Below the pieces are notes generated by a model, which ran no database searches, was not told the DNA's origin, and saw only the letters and a program-made list of their open reading frames with translations. Below, one piece after another: positions 35,936-44,933 of a stretch of DNA of 64,000 nt (position 1 is the first letter of the stretch; every line of letters begins with the position of its first letter). Origin of the DNA: Nocardioides conyzicola (GTDB lineage Bacteria; Actinomycetota; Actinomycetes; Propionibacteriales; Nocardioidaceae); assembly GCF_039543825.1 (NCBI RefSeq), contig NZ_BAABKM010000002.1, positions 310,001 to 374,000 of the forward strand, written 5' to 3'. The translations under genes and the position numbers were made by a program.

Positions 35936-37090
35936 GCGGACGGCCGTTGGCTCCCCGACCTCGGAGGCCGCGCGGTGGTGCAAACCGGCGTCCACGCCGG
36001 CCTCGATCTCGGCCTGTACGTCGGGCTGGACCTGATCCTTCGCGACCGTGAGGTCGACGGCGTGCTTGGCGTGGCGCTCGGCGTACCCGAGCGGGTCGAC
36101 CAGGTGGGTGAGGCGCGACGACACCGGGTGCCAGGCCAGCGCCAGCGCCAGCAGCACGGCGGCGAGCGTGGTGACGCCGAACGCGATCACCGCGTGGTCG
36201 TCGGCCCAGTCGCCCCAGCCCGCGTAGCCGGCGCCCTTCACCACGAAACCGTGGAAGAGGTAGACCACCAGGGTCGCGGCGCCCATCCGGGCGAACCAGC
36301 CGCCGACGCGTGGCACCAGGGCGAAGAACGCCCAGGCGCCGAGGGTCCCGATCGCGAGCACGAGCAACCGCGTGAGCAGCGCGCGGAGGTCGTCGGCGTA
36401 CCCCATCTCGTCGTAGCGCGAGCGGTAGTAGAGCCACTCGGTGCTCGCCCAGACGTCGGTCCAGGTCGTGAGGATCCAGATGCCGACGAGGACCCCGACC
36501 GCGGCGACCTGGGACGGCCTGCGACGCAGCAGCTCGAGCCGCTCGGGCGTCGCCTTGAGACCCATCACGAAGAACGGCAGCAGGCCGAGGACGCGGGCGA
36601 TGTCGAGCGTGTTGCCGGCGTACATCCCTGCGACCACGCTGACCACGACGGCGACGACGAGGCCGCCCCACATCGGGCGGAAGATCGGGGTGAGCAGCCG
36701 CCAGAAGAACATCGCCGCGAGGTACCACATGGGCCAGTGGGGGTCCTGGAAGAGGTTCTTCATCTCCTCGCCGCCCACGTAGACCCGGAACAGCGCGAGC
36801 GCGCACTCGAACATGACGTACGGCACGACCACCGTGCGGACGAGCTGCCAGAGCCGCACCTTGCTGTAGACGAACGTGCGGGACAGGTAGCCGGTCACGA
36901 AGACGAACGCCGGCACGTGCCAGGCGTAGAGGAAGTCGTAGAAGTGGTCGGTGACCGCGTTGTGCGGCAGCAGCGTCCACGAGTGGCCGACGACGACGAG
37001 CGTCACCAGGATCATCTTGGCGTTGTCGAACCAGGGGTCGCGAGCAGCAGGGCGCGCGGTCTGCGCGGGCGTCGAGGTCTCAGTCGGCAC
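35933..37090 (-). CDS. Acyltransferase family membrane protein (NolL/OafA-like)
   Basis: A 385-aa protein with about ten membrane segments typical of the acyltransferase-3 family, which acetylates sugars of surface polysaccharides. The first helix contains the conserved arrangement DPWFDNAKMILVTLVVVGHS, with the catalytic-type His in VGHS. YAWHVPAFVFVTGYLSR follows, and the loop with HWPMWYLAAMFFWRLL matches the fucose 4-O-acetylase group (COG3594). The GTG start lies 6 nt after TAGACC. Its target glycan is unknown; several wall-polysaccharide genes are in the same window. Confidence 0.88.
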   Translation of the reverse strand: MPTETSTPAQTARPAARDPWFDNAKMILVTLVVVGHSWTLLPHNAVTDHFYDFLYAWHVPAFVFVTGYLSRTFVYSKVRLWQLVRTVVVPYVMFECALALFRVYVGGEEMKNLFQDPHWPMWYLAAMFFWRLLTPIFRPMWGGLVVAVVVSVVAGMYAGNTLDIARVLGLLPFFVMGLKATPERLELLRRRPSQVAAVGVLVGIWILTTWTDVWASTEWLYYRSRYDEMGYADDLRALLTRLLVLAIGTLGAWAFFALVPRVGGWFARMGAATLVVYLFHGFVVKGAGYAGWGDWADDHAVIAFGVTTLAAVLLALALAWHPVSSRLTHLVDPLGYAERHAKHAVDLTVAKDQVQPDVQAEIEAGVDAGLHHRAASEVGEPTAVR

Positions 37091-37096
37091 CCTTCG

Positions 37097-37102
37097 GGTC
37101 TA
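37097..37102 (-). promoter_or_regulatory. -10 hexamer TAGACC, leaderless-type promoter of the acyltransferase gene
   Basis: On the minus strand TAGACC ends 6 nt before GTG 37090; the last base deviates from TANNNT. Confidence 0.35.
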
Positions 37103-37119
37103 CCCGGTGTTGCGGCCGA

Positions 37120-38151
37120 TCAGTCCTCGACGAAGCCGATTCTCAGGTACTCCGCAGCGTACGTACCGCTGAGCAACAGGGACGCGTAGCGGGCGACCTC
37201 GGTCGGCGCCTCGGTCGTCACGATCTCGACCCGCACCCGCCGGTCGGCGGCGGCGGCCAGCAGCCTGCCCCGCTGCTCCCGCACGACCGCGTCCTCCGCA
37301 CCGTCGTCCAGGACCAGCAGCATCGGCCGCCGCTCCCCCGTGTCGTCGGCGAAGGGGTCGTCGAAGACGTCCCGCTGACGGGCGGCCTCGATCACCGGCA
37401 GCAGGTGCTCGGCGTCACCGGCCAGGGCGGTCCGGCCGGTCGCGCGGCGGATGGACTCCGCGACGCGGCGGGCGGCCCGCGCGGCGAGCACCGAGCCGCC
37501 CCAGACGACCGGGTTGGTGTCGGCGAGCGCGATCGCCAGCATCTTGGCGGGGTTGACCGCCAGGTCGCGGTGCGGCGAGCAGGAGATCGCGACGGCGTCG
37601 AGCGCCTCCGCGACCTGCTCCGCGTCGGCCCGGGGACCCAGCGAGACCCGCTCCAGGTAGTCGAGCACCACCACGGCCGTGGCGAGCTGGTCGCGCGTGG
37701 TCGTCGGCAGGATCGTGCTCCAGCGGCCGGCGGCGTGGTCGGCGACCAGCGAGGTGGGTGGGCAGGCGACCACGAGCTGGCAGCCTCGGCGTACGGCCTC
37801 CGCGACGGCCGACGCGGTGCCGGGGTCGGAGCCGTCGGGGGCCAGGACCACGACGAGGTCGAGGCTCCCGGCCCAGCCCGGCAGCGCGGGCGCCGGCCAG
37901 GCCACGAACGGCACCGGGCACCAGGGCTCGAGCACGGCGCGCAGCAGCCGGGAGTCGGGGCCGGCGGCGATCACGGCGCGGGGACGGGAGAGGTCCTGGG
38001 CCCGGGCCACGGCGTCGGCGGTGGCCCCCGCGGCCTCACCGGAGGTACGGCGCACCCGCGCGCCCGACTCGGCCAGCGCGCGCAGCGCGAGGTCGCTGCC
38101 CGCCAGCGCGGTCTCGTCGTCGAGCCGGGACTCGTCGAACCAGGTCACCAT
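37120..38151 (-). CDS. SIS-domain phosphosugar isomerase-like protein
   Basis: A 343-aa cytoplasmic protein from ATG 38151 (MVTWFDESRLDDETALAGSD), overlapping the Trm112-like gene by ATGA. It corresponds to the protein encoded next to manB in actinobacteria (Rv3256c position), related to bifunctional phosphoglucose/phosphomannose isomerases: a sugar-phosphate-binding SIS region with AGPDSRLLRAVLEP, VVVLAPDGSDPGTASAVAEA and DTNPVVWGGSVLAARAARRV. In the mannose pathway it would act on hexose 6-phosphates, but it lacks some catalytic residues of PGI enzymes as far as can be judged, so a regulatory role is possible. Confidence 0.8.
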   Translation of the reverse strand: MVTWFDESRLDDETALAGSDLALRALAESGARVRRTSGEAAGATADAVARAQDLSRPRAVIAAGPDSRLLRAVLEPWCPVPFVAWPAPALPGWAGSLDLVVVLAPDGSDPGTASAVAEAVRRGCQLVVACPPTSLVADHAAGRWSTILPTTTRDQLATAVVVLDYLERVSLGPRADAEQVAEALDAVAISCSPHRDLAVNPAKMLAIALADTNPVVWGGSVLAARAARRVAESIRRATGRTALAGDAEHLLPVIEAARQRDVFDDPFADDTGERRPMLLVLDDGAEDAVVREQRGRLLAAAADRRVRVEIVTTEAPTEVARYASLLLSGTYAAEYLRIGFVED

Positions 38152-38318
38152 CAGGACGGCTTGCGGGCCTCGTCGACGAGCAGCACCGGGATGCCGTCGC
38201 GCACCGGGTAGGCCAGCCCGCAGCCCTGGCAGACGAGCTCCTCGCCCACCACCGCGAGGTCGGCCCGGCACGCCGGGCAGACGATGATCTCGAGCAGGGC
38301 GGGGTCGAGCTCGGTCAT
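38151..38318 (-). CDS. Trm112-family zinc-ribbon protein
   Basis: A 55-aa protein with a C4 zinc site: CPAC at 14-17 and CQGCG at 30-34, within the Trm112 pattern LLEIIVCPACRADL...YPVRDGIPVLL. Trm112 proteins are small partners that stabilise methyltransferases. Its start and stop overlap manB and the SIS gene by four bases each, so it is locked into the mannose operon. Confidence 0.9.
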   Translation of the reverse strand: MTELDPALLEIIVCPACRADLAVVGEELVCQGCGLAYPVRDGIPVLLVDEARKPS

Positions 38319-39685
38319 CGGGCACTCCTGATCTGGGCGAGCACGGTGTCGCGCACCCGCTCCATGGTCTCCTGGTCGCGGCCCTCGGCGTTGAGGCGGA
38401 GCAGCGGCTCGGTGTTGGACGGCCGGACGTTGAAGGCCCAGTCGGCGTGGCTGACGGTGAGACCGTCCAGGCGGTCGGTGGTGACGCCCTCCTGCGCGGC
38501 GTACGTCGCCTCGATCTCGGCCGTGACCGCGACCTGGTCGGCGACCTCGGAGTTGATCTCGCCGCTGAGCACGTAGCGGTCGAACTCCGCCAGCAGCTCG
38601 GACAGCGTGCGCTCGGTCTCGGCGAGCGCGGCCAGCGTGTGCAGCGCGGCGAGCATGCCGGAGTCGGCGCGCCAGAAGTCGCGGAAGTAGAAGTGCCCGC
38701 TGTGCTCGCCGCCGAAGATCGCGCCCGTCTCGGCCATGGTGGCCTTGATGTACGAGTGGCCGACGCGGGTGCGCACCGGCTTGCCGCCCAGCTCGATCAC
38801 GATCTCGGGCACGGACCGGCTGGTGATCAGGTTGTGGATCACGGTCGCACCCGGCTCCTTGGCCAGCTCGCGAGAGGCGATCAGCGCGGTGAGCGTCGAC
38901 GGGGAGACGGCCTCCCCGCGCTCGTCGACGATGAAGCACCGGTCGGCGTCGCCGTCGAAGGCGAGCCCGATGTCGGCGCCCTCGGCGATCACCCGCTTCT
39001 GGAGGTCGACCAGGTTGGCCGGCTCGATCGGGTTGGCCTCGTGGTTCGGGAAGCTGCCGTCGAGCTCGAAGTACATCGGGACCAGGTCCACCTGGTCACC
39101 CAGCCGCGCGAAGACGGCGGGTGCGGTGTGTCCGGCCATCCCGTTGCCCGCGTCGGCGACGACCTTGAGCCGGCGGCCGACGACCGGGGCCAGGCTGAGC
39201 AGGTGCGCGGCGTACGCCTCGAGGACGTCGTGCTCGGAGATCGAGCCGGTGGGGCCGGCGACCGGACGGGGCTCGGCCACCAGGTCGCGGATCTCGGCGA
39301 GCCCGGTCTCCATGCCCACCGGCGTCGCGAAGGCCCGGCACATCTTGATGCCGTTGTACTGCGCCGGGTTGTGGCTCGCGGTGAACATGGCGCCCGGGTG
39401 CCCGAGGTGTCCCGACGCGAAGTAGAGCTGGTCGGTCGAGGCCAACCCGATCATCACGACGTCGGCGCCGGCCTCCGTGGCGCCCTCCGCGAAGGCGCCG
39501 GCCATGCCGGGCGAGCTCGGCCTCATGTCGTGGCCGACGACGACCGTCGCCGCCCCCACGACCTGGGCGAAGGCCCGGCCGGTCGCACGGGCGAGCCGCT
39601 CGTCGATCTGGTCGGGGACGGTGCCGCGGACGTCGTACGCCTTGAAGACGGCGTCGAGGTTCGCGGGGTCGAGGGTGTCGGCCAT
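38315..39685 (-). CDS. manB: Phosphomannomutase/phosphoglucomutase
   Basis: A 456-aa alpha-D-phosphohexomutase that converts mannose 6-phosphate to mannose 1-phosphate (possibly glucose forms too). The phosphoserine loop is TASHNPAQYNG with Ser104; the metal site is FDGDADR; the sugar-recognition loop is GGEHSGHFYF; and the phosphate-binding end is RPSNTEPLLRLNAEG. All four domains are present. With ManC at 48211-49290 it supplies GDP-mannose for wall glycans. The ATG follows TAGGCT by 7 nt. Confidence 0.95.
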   Translation of the reverse strand: MADTLDPANLDAVFKAYDVRGTVPDQIDERLARATGRAFAQVVGAATVVVGHDMRPSSPGMAGAFAEGATEAGADVVMIGLASTDQLYFASGHLGHPGAMFTASHNPAQYNGIKMCRAFATPVGMETGLAEIRDLVAEPRPVAGPTGSISEHDVLEAYAAHLLSLAPVVGRRLKVVADAGNGMAGHTAPAVFARLGDQVDLVPMYFELDGSFPNHEANPIEPANLVDLQKRVIAEGADIGLAFDGDADRCFIVDERGEAVSPSTLTALIASRELAKEPGATVIHNLITSRSVPEIVIELGGKPVRTRVGHSYIKATMAETGAIFGGEHSGHFYFRDFWRADSGMLAALHTLAALAETERTLSELLAEFDRYVLSGEINSEVADQVAVTAEIEATYAAQEGVTTDRLDGLTVSHADWAFNVRPSNTEPLLRLNAEGRDQETMERVRDTVLAQIRSAR

Positions 39686-39692
39686 GCCCCGA

Positions 39693-39698
39693 AGCCTA
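39693..39698 (-). promoter_or_regulatory. -10 hexamer TAGGCT, leaderless-type promoter of manB
   Basis: On the minus strand TAGGCT-TCGGGGC-ATG; the gap of 7 nt places the transcript start at the start codon. Confidence 0.5.
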
Positions 39699-39712
39699 GT
39701 GGGGACTGGTGA

Positions 39713-40072
39713 TCACTCGCTGCTCAGGACCCGCAGGTGTCCACGCCTGGTGGTCTCGCGGCCGGTCTCCTCCGCAGGAGCGACCCGCAGCGGCGCGACC
39801 GGACGGCCCGCCTCACGTACGGCGTCGGCCAGCGCGAGCAGGTCGTCGCTGGTCGGACCCTCCGACGCCGGGTCGCGCGCCAGCCGGAGCACGTCCCAGC
39901 CGCGCGGTGCCGAGAGACGCTCGCTGTGCTCCTCGCAGAGGTCGTAGGCGTGCGGCTCGGCGTACGTCGACAGCGGGCCGAGGACCGCCGTCTGGTCCGC
40001 GTAGACGTACGTCAACGTCGTGACCGCGGGTCGACCGCAGGCCGTGCGCGAACAGCGGCGGGCAGGACTCAC
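39713..40072 (-). CDS. DUF3499 family protein
   Basis: A 119-aa actinobacterial protein of unknown function. Four conserved cysteine/histidine-type ligands occur in CSRTACGRPAVTTLTYVYAD and AYDLCEEHSERLSAPRGW, suggesting a small zinc ribbon; the C-terminus is disordered. It is usually found beside manB and a zincin-fold protein, as here. It starts at GTG 40072, 7 nt after TACCGT. Confidence 0.88.
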   Translation of the reverse strand: MSPARRCSRTACGRPAVTTLTYVYADQTAVLGPLSTYAEPHAYDLCEEHSERLSAPRGWDVLRLARDPASEGPTSDDLLALADAVREAGRPVAPLRVAPAEETGRETTRRGHLRVLSSE

Positions 40073-40079
40073 GTCGCAG

Positions 40080-40085
40080 ACGGTA
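40080..40085 (-). promoter_or_regulatory. -10 hexamer TACCGT, leaderless-type promoter of the DUF3499 gene
   Basis: On the minus strand TACCGT-CTGCGAC-GTG (7 nt). It is only 24 bp from the divergent -10 box of the neighbouring plus-strand gene. Confidence 0.45.
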
Positions 40086-40109
40086 CCTCCGAACCCCGAC
40101 GGTGCGGAT

Positions 40110-40115
40110 TAGGCT
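40110..40115 (+). promoter_or_regulatory. -10 hexamer TAGGCT, leaderless-type promoter of the zincin-fold gene
   Basis: TAGGCT-CGCGGC-GTG with a 6 nt gap to the start at 40122. Confidence 0.45.
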
Positions 40116-40121
40116 CGCGGC

Positions 40122-40574
40122 GTGGATGAGGCGGGTACGTCGAGTGGGCCGGGTCGCCGGCGCATCAGGGACCGGCGCGGTCGAGGCATGCGCGGGCCGG
40201 CGGTCGCACCGGCCGTCCCGGGTCGGCCCGAGCTGCCGACCGGTCGCGAGCGGTTCGACGACCTCGCGCTCGGCATCGTCATGGAGGTCGACCAGCGCTG
40301 GCAGGACCGGCTCGGCCTGGTCGAGTACGCCGTGGAGGACACCCCTCAGATCCCGGACGACTGGACCTCGGGCACGGTGCCGCTGTCGTCGCTGGTGCGC
40401 GGCAGCGGCGCGACGCCGACCCGGCTGGTCCTCTTCCGACGCCCGATCGAGCACCGCTGCGAGAGCCGTGCCGACCTCGAGGCCCTGGTGCTGACCGTGG
40501 TGGTCGAGCAGGTCGCCGAGCTGCTCGGCATCGACGCCGAGGACGTCGACCCGCGCTACGAGGGCGGCCTGTAG
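40122..40574 (+). CDS. Metallopeptidase-family (zincin-fold) protein lacking HExxH
   Basis: A 150-aa protein corresponding to the small metallopeptidase family (PF06262-like) found beside DUF3499 in actinobacteria. After a basic disordered start (to about residue 45), the fold runs from ERFDDLALGIVMEVDQRWQD to the C-terminus. The helix that carries HExxH in active zincins reads VVVEQVAELLGIDAEDV here, so no zinc-binding histidines are present and peptidase activity is unlikely. GTG 40122 follows TAGGCT by 6 nt. It ends directly against the convergent DUF5719 gene. Confidence 0.8.
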   Translation: MDEAGTSSGPGRRRIRDRRGRGMRGPAVAPAVPGRPELPTGRERFDDLALGIVMEVDQRWQDRLGLVEYAVEDTPQIPDDWTSGTVPLSSLVRGSGATPTRLVLFRRPIEHRCESRADLEALVLTVVVEQVAELLGIDAEDVDPRYEGGL

Positions 40575-41999
40575 CTAGGACAGTCCGGGGCGCACGTGCG
40601 GCACCAGACCGTTGCGCACCGGGACGGTGAGCGGCAGCACCGACGTACCGACCGACGAGCTCGTCACGACGGAGCCGGTCACCGACGTACGCGCCGGCAC
40701 CACCCGGAGCATCCGGGTCGCGGCCGGCAGCCGCACCACGGCCCCGCGGTCGGGGACGACCTCCGCGGTCGTCTCCTTGAGCGTGGACCCGTCGGCGGCG
40801 AGCGCCGTCACCGTCACGGTGCCGGCGGTGGTGGCGTCCGCGAGCACGACCTGGCGCGTGGTCGCGCGTCGACCCCGTGGCAGCTCGGGCAGCAGCACGG
40901 TCGACGCGGTGGCGAGCGGTGCGCCCGCCGTCGCGGCCGACAGGTCGCCGCGCACCATCGAGCGGGCCGACGCGGTGACCGGACCGGTCGAGACGACCGA
41001 GAGCCCGAGTGCTCCCTCGGCGACCGCCTGGTCGACGACCGCGGTGACGGGGACCCGGACCACGCTGCGGGGCGGCACCCGGATCTCGTCCACGCCGTCC
41101 GGGGCGAAGACGGACTCGGTGTCGATGATCCGCAGCTCGGCGCGGACCTCGTCGTCGCCGGGGTTGGCGATCGTCAGGGTGCGACGCCCGGAGCCGGGCG
41201 CGAGGCCGAGCAGCACGTTGTGGGTGGACGGCTCGGTCTGGCCGGGGAGCCAGTCCTGCGAGGCCGGTGCGGAGCCGATCCGGTCGTAGCGGTCGAGCAG
41301 CGACGCGCCGATCCGGCCTCGAGCGGTGACCACCTCGAGCGTGAGCTCGTCGGTGCGCGGCACCAGCGCACTGAGGTCGAGCCGCACCGTGCTGCCCCCG
41401 GGCACGGACACGCCGCGCAGCCGGGGCGCGTCGACGACGCCGTCGCGGCCGAGCACGGTGACGTCGGCGACGGCGGTGCCGGAGTCGGGGTTGGTGAGCT
41501 CGAGGACCGACCGGTGACTGGCGCCCGCACCGACGCCGGTGAACCAGCGGTCGGCGCTCGGCGGCAGACAGCTGGTGGCGGCCTGCTCGTCGCCACCGCC
41601 ACGACCGGCCACCAGGCCCGGCGCGGCGTCGTCGGTGCCGGAGACCGCGAGCCCCTGACCGTCGTCGACGGAGGTGATCCGGCCGGACACCAGGTCGGCG
41701 TCCTTCGCCTTGTCACCGAGTCCGACCCGGACCTGGCCGTCCACGCCGTCCGACGCCGTGGTGAGGTCCACCGCGGGCGCGCCCGAGAGGCCGGCCGGGC
41801 AGATCAGCGTCGCCGAGGTCAGCGTCGTGCGCGTCGGGGGGTACGTCGGGGCCGAGCCCGCGTCCTGCTGGACCAGCAGCAGCACGGCCACGCTCAGCGC
41901 CGGCAGGACGACCGCGAGCACGGTCGTCAGGTTGACGCGGCTGCGCCTGGCCGCCGTACGACGGCCGGCGCGCTGGGGGGTGGGCTGGGAGTGGCTCAT
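40575..41999 (-). CDS. DUF5719 family membrane-anchored protein
   Basis: A 474-aa protein with a basic start, one membrane segment (about 24-44, LTTVLAVVLPALSVAVLLLV) and a long extracytoplasmic part made of repeated beta-sandwich-like units (HRSVLELTNPDSGTAVADVT; RRTLTIANPGDDEVRAELRI; STVLLPELPRGRRATTRQVV). This is the actinobacterial DUF5719 pattern, always downstream of a large GT2 membrane protein. Its ATG overlaps the stop of that gene. The function is unknown; it may act with the GT2 protein in the envelope. Confidence 0.85.
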   Translation of the reverse strand: MSHSQPTPQRAGRRTAARRSRVNLTTVLAVVLPALSVAVLLLVQQDAGSAPTYPPTRTTLTSATLICPAGLSGAPAVDLTTASDGVDGQVRVGLGDKAKDADLVSGRITSVDDGQGLAVSGTDDAAPGLVAGRGGGDEQAATSCLPPSADRWFTGVGAGASHRSVLELTNPDSGTAVADVTVLGRDGVVDAPRLRGVSVPGGSTVRLDLSALVPRTDELTLEVVTARGRIGASLLDRYDRIGSAPASQDWLPGQTEPSTHNVLLGLAPGSGRRTLTIANPGDDEVRAELRIIDTESVFAPDGVDEIRVPPRSVVRVPVTAVVDQAVAEGALGLSVVSTGPVTASARSMVRGDLSAATAGAPLATASTVLLPELPRGRRATTRQVVLADATTAGTVTVTALAADGSTLKETTAEVVPDRGAVVRLPAATRMLRVVPARTSVTGSVVTSSSVGTSVLPLTVPVRNGLVPHVRPGLS

Positions 42000-44851
42000 G
42001 GCCTCGACCGCCTCGGGTTCGTCGTCGGCAGGCAGAGGACGGCGACCACGACCACGCCGACTCCCTGGACGACGAGCAGCAGGATGCGCAGCCAGGAGGC
42101 CGGTCCCTGGAGGAGGCCGGCGTCCAGGGGCCGGTCGACCTGCCAGGCGCGGGTGGTCCGGTCCTCGGCACTCGCCTGCACCAGTCCCGTGGTGGCGTCG
42201 AGCACGGCGGCCACGTCACCATCGGCGGGCGAGGGCAGGACGACGTACTCGATCCCGCTCGAGCCGAGGGCGTCGACGGTGGCGGTCGTCGGGCGGGAGA
42301 CCAGGGCCTGGACGTCCGCGCTGAACCCGTCGTCCTCCGAGGTCGTGTTGATGACCTCGTCCTCGCCGAGCGTGACGCCGTCGCCGCGCCGGATCGAGTA
42401 GGTGAGACCGTCCTCGACGCTGCCGCGGATCACCAGGATCCCGTGCGCGGGACCCTCCTCCGAGCTCTGGACCATGTAGACCGGGATGTCGGTGTCGATG
42501 CCGTCGGCGATCGCCGGGTCGGAGCCGAGCCACCACGCGAACCCGCCGATCGGCACCGCCGCTGCCATGACGACGAGGGCGCCGGCGACCACCCGGCGCC
42601 ACGGCACCTGCTCGGTGCTCAGCCCGACGGCGCCGATCGCGGCCGCGACCACGAGCGCGCCCTGCAGCACGACGACGAGCACGCCGAGGCCGGCGTCGAC
42701 CGAGGTGGCAGCGAGGTCGAAGGTCACCGTGCCGAGCAGCGCGGCGAGGACGCCGGTCACCAGGGCGACCACCCAGCACACCAGCACCGGGATCCGGGTG
42801 GCGCGCGGGAGCAGCGCGAGGACGGCGAGGGCGACGACCACGATGCCCAGCCACCACGGGGCACCCAGGCCCTCGAGCCGTCCGCTCAGGAGGTCGAGGG
42901 TGTCGGCCGTGGGGGTGGGCAGCCGGCCGGTGTCGAGCAGCAGGCCCTCGGCGGCGGAGCGCTGGACCGCCGGGATCCACCACGGGGACAGGAGCAGGGG
43001 CACGATCCCGATCGCGGCGGCGGGCGGGCCCCACACCGAGCGGTCCCGCACCGCGCCGCGCACCACGAGGGCGGCGGCGGCGAGGACGACGAGCACCAGG
43101 ACCGCAGCCAGCAGCCACAGGACCGGGGCGAACGCCGACGCGATCGCCAGCAGCAGACCGACGCGCCACGCGGCCCGCCAGCGACGATCGGCCGCGGGGT
43201 CGGCGAAGCCGAGCGCGGCGTGCGCCAGCCACGGCAGCAGCGAGGCGACGACGACCAGGCCCAGCCGACCGTCCCCCCACGCACCGCACACGACCGGCAC
43301 CAGGCTCCACGTCGTGGCGCCCCACAGCAGGATCCAGCGGGACGCGCCCGTGAACACGACCAGCCGTCCGACGACCCGCAGGAACCGCCACGCGCCCCAC
43401 AGGGAGAAGGGCACAGCCGCCACGAACAGCACCGACACGGCCGCAGTCGGGCTGCCGCCGAGCACGGTCGCGAGCAGCGCCATCGGGAGGACGTACGCCG
43501 GGGCCGGCACGGCCGTGCCGGTGCCGAGCGGGTGCCAGGTCTCGACCTGGAGCCGCCACCAGTCGCTCGCACCGGCCGGGACCGGGGAGAGACCACCGCC
43601 GGCGATCGAGCCGAACGCCGTACGCGCGGCGACGAGCGCGACCAGGACCACGAGCGCGGTGACCAGCGCGACCGGGTTGGTGAGGAAGCGGACCACGATG
43701 CCGGTGTCGGCCGCGATCATGTCGTCGTCGTCCTGGCTCGGTCGCTGGGCGTAGCTCGCGGGCGCATGCTCCGCCGCTGCCGCGCGCCGGCGCTCGGCGA
43801 CGTCCTGGGCCTGGTTGGTGGCCGCGGCGACCAGGTCGCCGAGGAAGTCCAACCCGTGCCGGTAGGGCACCCACCACGGGGAGAGCAGCGGCCGGGCGCG
43901 GTCGAGGTCGGCGCGGGGCTGCTCCCGTCGCGCCTGGCGGGCGGCGCGGACCTGGCCGGGATGCGTGTAGAGCGAGAGCAGCGCGGCGAGCTCGTCGAGC
44001 GCCTCCCCCACCGACCTGACCACCAGGAAGCCGAGCATGCGCAGCAGGGTCCCGAAGGCCAGCCGCACCGTCAGCCAGGGCAGCGCGCGCCCGGGGGCGT
44101 TGGCGAGCAGCGTGTAGAGGGCGGCGCGGCGCTCCTGGTAGTGCGTGTGCCGACCCGTCAGGGAGGTACGGCGTACGCCGCGGTGCGCCGCCTCGGCGTG
44201 GAAGACGACGGCGTCCGGGACGACCAGCGTGGTGTGCCCGGCCGCCGCGGCCCGCCAGCCGAAGTCGATGTCGTTGCCGAAGATCGGGAGCTGGGGGTCG
44301 AAGCCGGCGAGCGCCTCGACGACCGTGCGGCGGACGAGCATGCCGGCGGTGTTGACGGCGAGCACCCGGCGGACCTCGTCGTGCTGGCCCTGGTCGTACT
44401 CGCCGCGCTCCAGCCCGGTCTCGCGCCGACCGGTGCCGCTGATCGTGACGCCGAGCTCGAGCAGGCGCTTCAGCGAGGGCCACTCGCGCAGCTTGGGGCC
44501 GAGGATGTCGGCGTCCGGGTCGGCCTCCGCCGCGGCGAGCAGCGCGGCCAGCGCCCCGGGGTCCGGGTTGGCGTCGTCGTGGAGGATCCAGACCCACTCC
44601 GGGGCCTCGCCGCGCTCACGCAGCCGCGCGAGCCCGAGGTCGACGGCGGCGGGGAACGAGGTGGACCCGGGCGCACGGAGCACGTCTCCGAAGGCCTCCT
44701 GGAGGAGGCCGGCGCTGTCGTCCTTGCTGCCGGTGTCGACGGCGACGACGGCGGCGAGTGGGGCGCGCTGCGCCCGGACGCCGTCGATGACGGCGGGGAG
44801 CCAGCGTCCGCCGTCATGGCTGACGAGCAGAGCAGCGACGGAGGGAACCAC
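41996..44851 (-). CDS. Large GT2 glycosyltransferase with polytopic C-terminal membrane domain
   Basis: A 951-aa protein. Residues 1-250 are a GT2 catalytic domain (LLVSHDGGRWLPAVIDGVRA; VDTGSKDDSAG; metal site WILHDDANPDPGAL; IFGNDIDFGWRAAAAG). From about 270 on it has some twelve membrane segments and a final extracytoplasmic region (ADGIDTDIPVYMVQSSEEGP), ending with a last helix and LPTTNPRRSRP. This architecture lies beside whiB2 and manB in actinobacteria. It probably links sugar transfer to export or polymerisation of a surface glycan. GTG 44851 follows TAGGGT by 8 nt. Confidence 0.88.
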   Translation of the reverse strand: MVPSVAALLVSHDGGRWLPAVIDGVRAQRAPLAAVVAVDTGSKDDSAGLLQEAFGDVLRAPGSTSFPAAVDLGLARLRERGEAPEWVWILHDDANPDPGALAALLAAAEADPDADILGPKLREWPSLKRLLELGVTISGTGRRETGLERGEYDQGQHDEVRRVLAVNTAGMLVRRTVVEALAGFDPQLPIFGNDIDFGWRAAAAGHTTLVVPDAVVFHAEAAHRGVRRTSLTGRHTHYQERRAALYTLLANAPGRALPWLTVRLAFGTLLRMLGFLVVRSVGEALDELAALLSLYTHPGQVRAARQARREQPRADLDRARPLLSPWWVPYRHGLDFLGDLVAAATNQAQDVAERRRAAAAEHAPASYAQRPSQDDDDMIAADTGIVVRFLTNPVALVTALVVLVALVAARTAFGSIAGGGLSPVPAGASDWWRLQVETWHPLGTGTAVPAPAYVLPMALLATVLGGSPTAAVSVLFVAAVPFSLWGAWRFLRVVGRLVVFTGASRWILLWGATTWSLVPVVCGAWGDGRLGLVVVASLLPWLAHAALGFADPAADRRWRAAWRVGLLLAIASAFAPVLWLLAAVLVLVVLAAAALVVRGAVRDRSVWGPPAAAIGIVPLLLSPWWIPAVQRSAAEGLLLDTGRLPTPTADTLDLLSGRLEGLGAPWWLGIVVVALAVLALLPRATRIPVLVCWVVALVTGVLAALLGTVTFDLAATSVDAGLGVLVVVLQGALVVAAAIGAVGLSTEQVPWRRVVAGALVVMAAAVPIGGFAWWLGSDPAIADGIDTDIPVYMVQSSEEGPAHGILVIRGSVEDGLTYSIRRGDGVTLGEDEVINTTSEDDGFSADVQALVSRPTTATVDALGSSGIEYVVLPSPADGDVAAVLDATTGLVQASAEDRTTRAWQVDRPLDAGLLQGPASWLRILLLVVQGVGVVVVAVLCLPTTNPRRSRP

Positions 44852-44859
44852 GATCCCGA

Positions 44860-44865
44860 ACCCTA
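44860..44865 (-). promoter_or_regulatory. -10 hexamer TAGGGT, leaderless-type promoter of the large GT2 gene
   Basis: On the minus strand TAGGGT-TCGGGATC-GTG (8 nt) leading to the start at 44851. Confidence 0.45.
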
Positions 44866-44933
44866 ACCGGGAGGTGATCGCCTCCCCGATTCGGCGGTGG
44901 TGCCCTCCGTCATCGCTGGGCCTGTGGCCGGTG

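Noticed and set aside
44869..44886. Terminator after whiB
   Set aside because: GGGAGG/CCTCCC is only a 6-bp stem with a 6-nt loop and lies 48 bp past the stop, next to the promoter of the next gene; too weak to call.
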